Below, one piece after another: positions 61,186 through 64,000 of a stretch of 64,000 nucleotides of DNA; position 1 is the stretch's first letter, and each line of letters starts with the position of its first letter. Location of the stretch: the NCBI GenBank assembly GCA_963799815.1, contig CAWCYG010000004.1, positions 62,001 to 126,000 of the forward strand, read 5' to 3'. A program made the translations under genes and the position numbers. This DNA comes from JBDTSW01 sp963799815. GTDB taxonomy: Bacteria > Actinomycetota > Thermoleophilia > Solirubrobacterales > 70-9. Below the pieces are notes generated by a model. That model made no database searches and was not told where the DNA came from. It saw only the letters and a list, made by a program, of their open reading frames with translations.

Positions 61186-61743
61186 ATGGAGACGGTGAGC
61201 TTCACCAGCATGGCCGAGGGGACTCCGGCGGACTACGAGCTCCTCGCTCGGCACGAGGATGAGTATCTGCGGGCCCTTCCGGACCGGCTGCTCGAGGCCG
61301 TGCGTGCGCTCGAGCGCTCCTTTGCCGGTTACCAGGTCTCCCGCCTCGAGCACTCGCTGCAGTCGGCGACACGCGCGCTGCGCGACGGACGCTCCAACGA
61401 ATACGTCGTCGCGGCGCTCCTGCATGACATCGGTGACGAGCTTGCCCCCTATACCCACGGGGAGATGGTTAGCGCGATCCTCCGCCCATTCTTGGAGCCC
61501 CGGCTCTGCTGGATCGTCGCGCACCATGGGGTCTTCCAGCAGTACTTCTACGGCCGCCAGACCGGCGAGGATCCCGATGCGCGCGAGCGCTACCGCGGCC
61601 ATGAATGGTTCGAGGACTGTGCCGAGTTCTGCGAGCTCTACGACCAGAACTGCTTCGACCCCGAATACGACTCCCTCCCACTCGAGGAGTTCGAGCCCCT
61701 GGTCAGGGAGGCGTTCGCGGAGCCGCGCTACCTGGACCGGTAG
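61186..61743 (+). CDS. HD-domain metalloprotein
   Basis: A 185-residue HD-fold protein. Likely metal ligands are His56 in SRLEHSLQSA, His80-Asp81 in ALLHDIGDE, His91 and His113/His114 in VAHHGVFQQY. The C-terminal FDPEYDSLPLEEFEPLVREA stretch is acidic. The LEHSLQ start and extra histidines resemble the iron-dependent HD oxygenases (PhnZ/MIOX-like) as much as phosphohydrolases. Which chemistry applies is open. It stands alone ahead of the CYTH-CHAD pair. Confidence 0.78.
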   Translation: METVSFTSMAEGTPADYELLARHEDEYLRALPDRLLEAVRALERSFAGYQVSRLEHSLQSATRALRDGRSNEYVVAALLHDIGDELAPYTHGEMVSAILRPFLEPRLCWIVAHHGVFQQYFYGRQTGEDPDARERYRGHEWFEDCAEFCELYDQNCFDPEYDSLPLEEFEPLVREAFAEPRYLDR

Positions 61744-61790
61744 GACCGGTGGCGGGGTTGCGACGCCCTCTTCGAGGGAACCGTCAAGGC

Positions 61791-62255
61791 ATGGAGATCG
61801 AGCGCAAATTCCTTGTCGATACGCCGCCCGAGCTGGATGGCACTGAGAGCGTCGAGATCGAGCAGGGGTACCTCGCGGTTGCCGACGACGAGGGTGGCGC
61901 GGAGGTCCGCCTGCGACGCCGGGGAGCGGAGTATGTGCTCACGGTCAAGTCCGGCGGCGGGTTGACGCGAGCCGAGCAGGAGATAGCGCTCGACGCCGAG
62001 CGCTTCGAGGCGCTCTGGGGGTTGACAGAGAGCAGGCGTGTGACCAAGACGCGGCACCTGATCCCACACGCCGGCCTGGAAATCGAGCTCGATGTCTACG
62101 ACGGCCCGCATGACGGTCTGGTTGTCGCCGAGGTCGAGTTTCGCGACGAGGAAACGGCGCGAGCGTTCGACCCTCCGAATTGGTTCGGCGAGGAAGTGAC
62201 CGGTGAGCACCCGTATCTCGCCGGCACCCTGGCAACGCAGGGGCTCCCGCGATGA
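61791..62255 (+). CDS. CYTH-domain triphosphatase
   Basis: A 154-residue CYTH protein opening with the signature MEIERKFLVD. Basic and acidic tunnel residues appear in AEVRLRRRGAEYVLTVK, TKTRHLIP, LEIELDVYDG and VVAEVEFRDEE. Members hydrolyse inorganic triphosphate or thiamine triphosphate. It is coupled by ATGA overlap to the CHAD gene, a pairing common in polyphosphate metabolism. Confidence 0.9.
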   Translation: MEIERKFLVDTPPELDGTESVEIEQGYLAVADDEGGAEVRLRRRGAEYVLTVKSGGGLTRAEQEIALDAERFEALWGLTESRRVTKTRHLIPHAGLEIELDVYDGPHDGLVVAEVEFRDEETARAFDPPNWFGEEVTGEHPYLAGTLATQGLPR

Positions 62256-63142
62256 GCGCGTTCAAGCTAAAGCGGAAGGAATCGGCCAAGCAGGGCATCC
62301 GGCGTGTCGCGCACGGCCGCGCCCAGGATGCCATTGGCCTCCTTCGTGACCCCGAGGCCGATCCCGTCAAGGCGGTTCACGAAGCGCGGAAAGACGTGAA
62401 GAAACTGCGGGGGACGCTGAAGCTCGTGCGGCCGGTGCTCGGCGCCGACACGTACCGCCACGAGAACGAGCGGTACCGCAAGGCTGGCCGGCTGCTGTCG
62501 GACGTCCGCGATGCTCAGGTGCGGACAGAGACCGTTGACGCGCTGGCCGAACGCTTTCCGGACGATGCGCCGCGGGGTGGGTGGGACGCGATTCGCAGGC
62601 GGCTTGCGGGTGACGCTCCCGGCAAGGCCGAGCTTGAGTCGCGGCGAGAGCTCGCGGCGGTGGAGATCGAGGGCGGCGACGATCGCATCGACGACTGGAA
62701 GCTCGACGGGAAGGGCTTCGAGCTCCTGCGGCCCGGCCTCAAGCGTGCCTACTCCCGCGGCCGCAAGCGTTTCCGCGCAGCCCGGAAAGAGCAATCCGAT
62801 GAGTGGCTTCACGAGTGGCGCAAACGGTCGAAGGACCTCTGGTATCACCTGCGCCTCGTCCGTCGCTGCTGGCCGGAGGTGCTCGACGCGAGCGCCGACG
62901 AGGCCCACGAGCTCTCCGACCGGCTCGGCGATGACCACGACCTGGCCATCCTGAGGGAGTACATCCTGAGCGACGAGGAGCCACTCACGGAGGGCCAGCG
63001 CGACCACGTCCTGGGGCTGATCTCCAAGCGGCGAGCGGAGCTTCAGGCGGATGCGTTCGCATACGGAGAGCGCCTCTTCGCCGAGAAGCCGAAGCGCTTC
63101 GTAGGGCGGCTGGGGGCCTACTTCACGGCGAAGCCGCTCTAG
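62252..63142 (+). CDS. CHAD-domain protein
   Basis: A 296-residue, histidine- and arginine-rich helical protein. The CHAD pattern VKAVHEARKDVKKLRGTLKL is followed by WLHEWRKRSKDLWYHLRLVR and the second histidine-bearing segment DRLGDDHDLAILRE. CHAD domains bind polyphosphate. The gene starts within the stop of the CYTH triphosphatase, indicating coordinated production. Confidence 0.9.
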   Translation: MSAFKLKRKESAKQGIRRVAHGRAQDAIGLLRDPEADPVKAVHEARKDVKKLRGTLKLVRPVLGADTYRHENERYRKAGRLLSDVRDAQVRTETVDALAERFPDDAPRGGWDAIRRRLAGDAPGKAELESRRELAAVEIEGGDDRIDDWKLDGKGFELLRPGLKRAYSRGRKRFRAARKEQSDEWLHEWRKRSKDLWYHLRLVRRCWPEVLDASADEAHELSDRLGDDHDLAILREYILSDEEPLTEGQRDHVLGLISKRRAELQADAFAYGERLFAEKPKRFVGRLGAYFTAKPL

Positions 63143-63186
63143 CGGCGCCGGTCTCGGCAGCCCGGCCCGAGCCAGAACGGAGAGGG

Positions 63187-64000
63187 ATGAGGGGCGCGAT
63201 CACAGGGATCTTCTTCCTGAACGGCGTCGTCTTTACGAGCTGGTACGCGCGGCTCCCGGCGATCCAGACCGACCTCGAGCTCGGCCCGGGCGTCCTCGGG
63301 TTCGCGTTGCTCGGCGCTCCACTGGGGGCGCTCGCGGCGCAGCCGCTGGCGGGGGCCCTTGCGGCCCGCCGCGGATCCTGGCCCGTCGTCGCAGCTGCAC
63401 CGTTATGCCTCAGCTCGATCATTCTGCCCGCGCTGGCCGTCGGCGCCCCGACGCTGTTCGTGGCTGTACTCGTCGTGGGCGTGTGCACGGGCATCCTCGA
63501 CCTCGCCATGAACGCGCAGGGGGTCGTGGTGGAACGTGCGGTCGGTCGCAGGATCTTCAGCTCCTTGCACGCCGCGTTCTCTTTCGGAGCACTGGCTGGA
63601 GCGGGAGTCGCGGCGCTCGCAGCGGGCCTCGGCATCGCGCCGCTGCCGCATCTGGCGGCCATGGCCGGCATCGGGGCTCTTGCGGCCCTCGCGCTCACGC
63701 CGAGGCTGATTCGCGATCGCGGCGTCCCCGGAGCTCCCGCGATGGCTCGTCCCTCTCGTCGCCTTGTCGCGCTTGGCGTGATCGCTTTCTGTGCGCTTTT
63801 GGCGGAGGGCGCCGTGCTCGACTGGAGCGGCATCTATATGGCCAGTGAGGTGGGCGCGAGCGCCGGCGTGGCCCCGCTCGCGCTCGCAGGCTTCTCTCTG
63901 ACCATGGCCTTCGGTCGTCTTGGCGCCGATCCGATCGCTGCTGCGAGCGGCACGGAGTGGACTGCCCGAGTGGGGGCGACGCTGGCCGCGCTCGGCCTTG
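63187..64000 (+). CDS. MFS transporter (partial, runs off right edge)
   Basis: The first 271 codons of a membrane transporter with no stop before the window ends. About eight hydrophobic helices are visible, including GIFFLNGVVFTSWYARLPAI at the first. MNAQGVVVERAVGRRIFSSL followed by HAAFSFGALAG is typical of the YbjJ/fucose-permease-like MFS branch. The ATG follows GGAGAGGG-type purines. It begins 44 bp after the CHAD gene. Substrate unknown. Confidence 0.82.
   Translation, partial: MRGAITGIFFLNGVVFTSWYARLPAIQTDLELGPGVLGFALLGAPLGALAAQPLAGALAARRGSWPVVAAAPLCLSSIILPALAVGAPTLFVAVLVVGVCTGILDLAMNAQGVVVERAVGRRIFSSLHAAFSFGALAGAGVAALAAGLGIAPLPHLAAMAGIGALAALALTPRLIRDRGVPGAPAMARPSRRLVALGVIAFCALLAEGAVLDWSGIYMASEVGASAGVAPLALAGFSLTMAFGRLGADPIAAASGTEWTARVGATLAALGL

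Noticed and set aside
1..64000. Mobile elements, phage genes, CRISPR arrays, tRNA or rRNA genes
   Set aside because: No transposase or integrase motifs, regularly spaced repeats, cloverleaf-like or rRNA-like sequences were noticed on reading. Short structured RNAs could still be missed.

Overview
The window is high-GC bacterial DNA with tightly packed genes, many GTG starts and ATGA-type gene overlaps. The best taxonomic clue is the protein at 33714-34295, whose start (FARLTYANVMATAAVFFALGGG) is typical of a surface-protein family abundant in the actinobacterial class Thermoleophilia (Solirubrobacterales/Gaiellales). A SARP/LuxR-like regulator with BTAD domain also points to Actinobacteria. 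No tRNA, rRNA, CRISPR array, insertion sequence or phage gene was seen, and no gap between genes exceeds 300 bp.

Region 1 (1-33.7 kb) is a large island for nitrogen and one-carbon metabolism that looks built for methylamine-type compounds. It opens with a PucR-type regulator divergent from an Amt ammonium transporter and small membrane proteins. Next come NAD formate dehydrogenase with a FolD-like protein, a serine-glyoxylate aminotransferase with a divergent CbbR-like LysR regulator, a phosphoribulokinase-like kinase and a (frameshifted) malyl-CoA lyase family gene. A GntR/UTRA regulator follows. Divergent from it is module 1: a glutamine-synthetase-like ligase, a three-part glutamate-synthase-like enzyme (glxBCD), an unknown acidic protein and two FAD amine oxidoreductases. 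Converging on these is a minus-strand operon soxD-soxA-soxG-soxB-fhs-fchA-eamA-cynS. Divergent from it is module 2: a gamma-glutamylmethylamide synthetase candidate plus a second glxBCD set and a GFA-family protein.

Read together, amine + glutamate would give gamma-glutamylalkylamide (GS-like enzymes), then N-alkylglutamate (GlxBCD = N-methylglutamate synthase), then glutamate + methylene-THF (SoxBDAG-like dehydrogenase or the FAD enzymes). FolD-like and FchA would carry the C1 unit to formyl-THF, Fhs to formate, and Fdh to CO2. Three copies of a TGTAC-N6-GTNCA operator, at the fdh, gntR/module 1 and sox/module 2 promoters, tie these units into one probable GntR regulon. Carbon assimilation might use the aminotransferase, lyase and kinase.

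Region 2 (33.7-47.6 kb) holds two small surface/membrane proteins, a 1268-residue regulator with a degenerate cyclase domain, a PLP decarboxylase, a secreted PQQ-type sugar dehydrogenase with PKD and RTX-like repeats, an MMPL transporter and small membrane proteins. Region 3 (47.7-64 kb) holds an FAD oxidoreductase/multicopper oxidase pair, a class V aminotransferase, a sugar transporter, a nitrilase-CaiD-SDR operon, a sulfatase, a glycosyltransferase, a phosphodiesterase-like lipoprotein, an HD protein, a CYTH-CHAD pair and a truncated MFS transporter.

At least four genes carry apparent one-base or short-repeat frameshifts (mcl, glxD of module 1, the unknown gene at 16.7 kb, the glycosyltransferase), so either sequence errors or genuine decay should be kept in mind.
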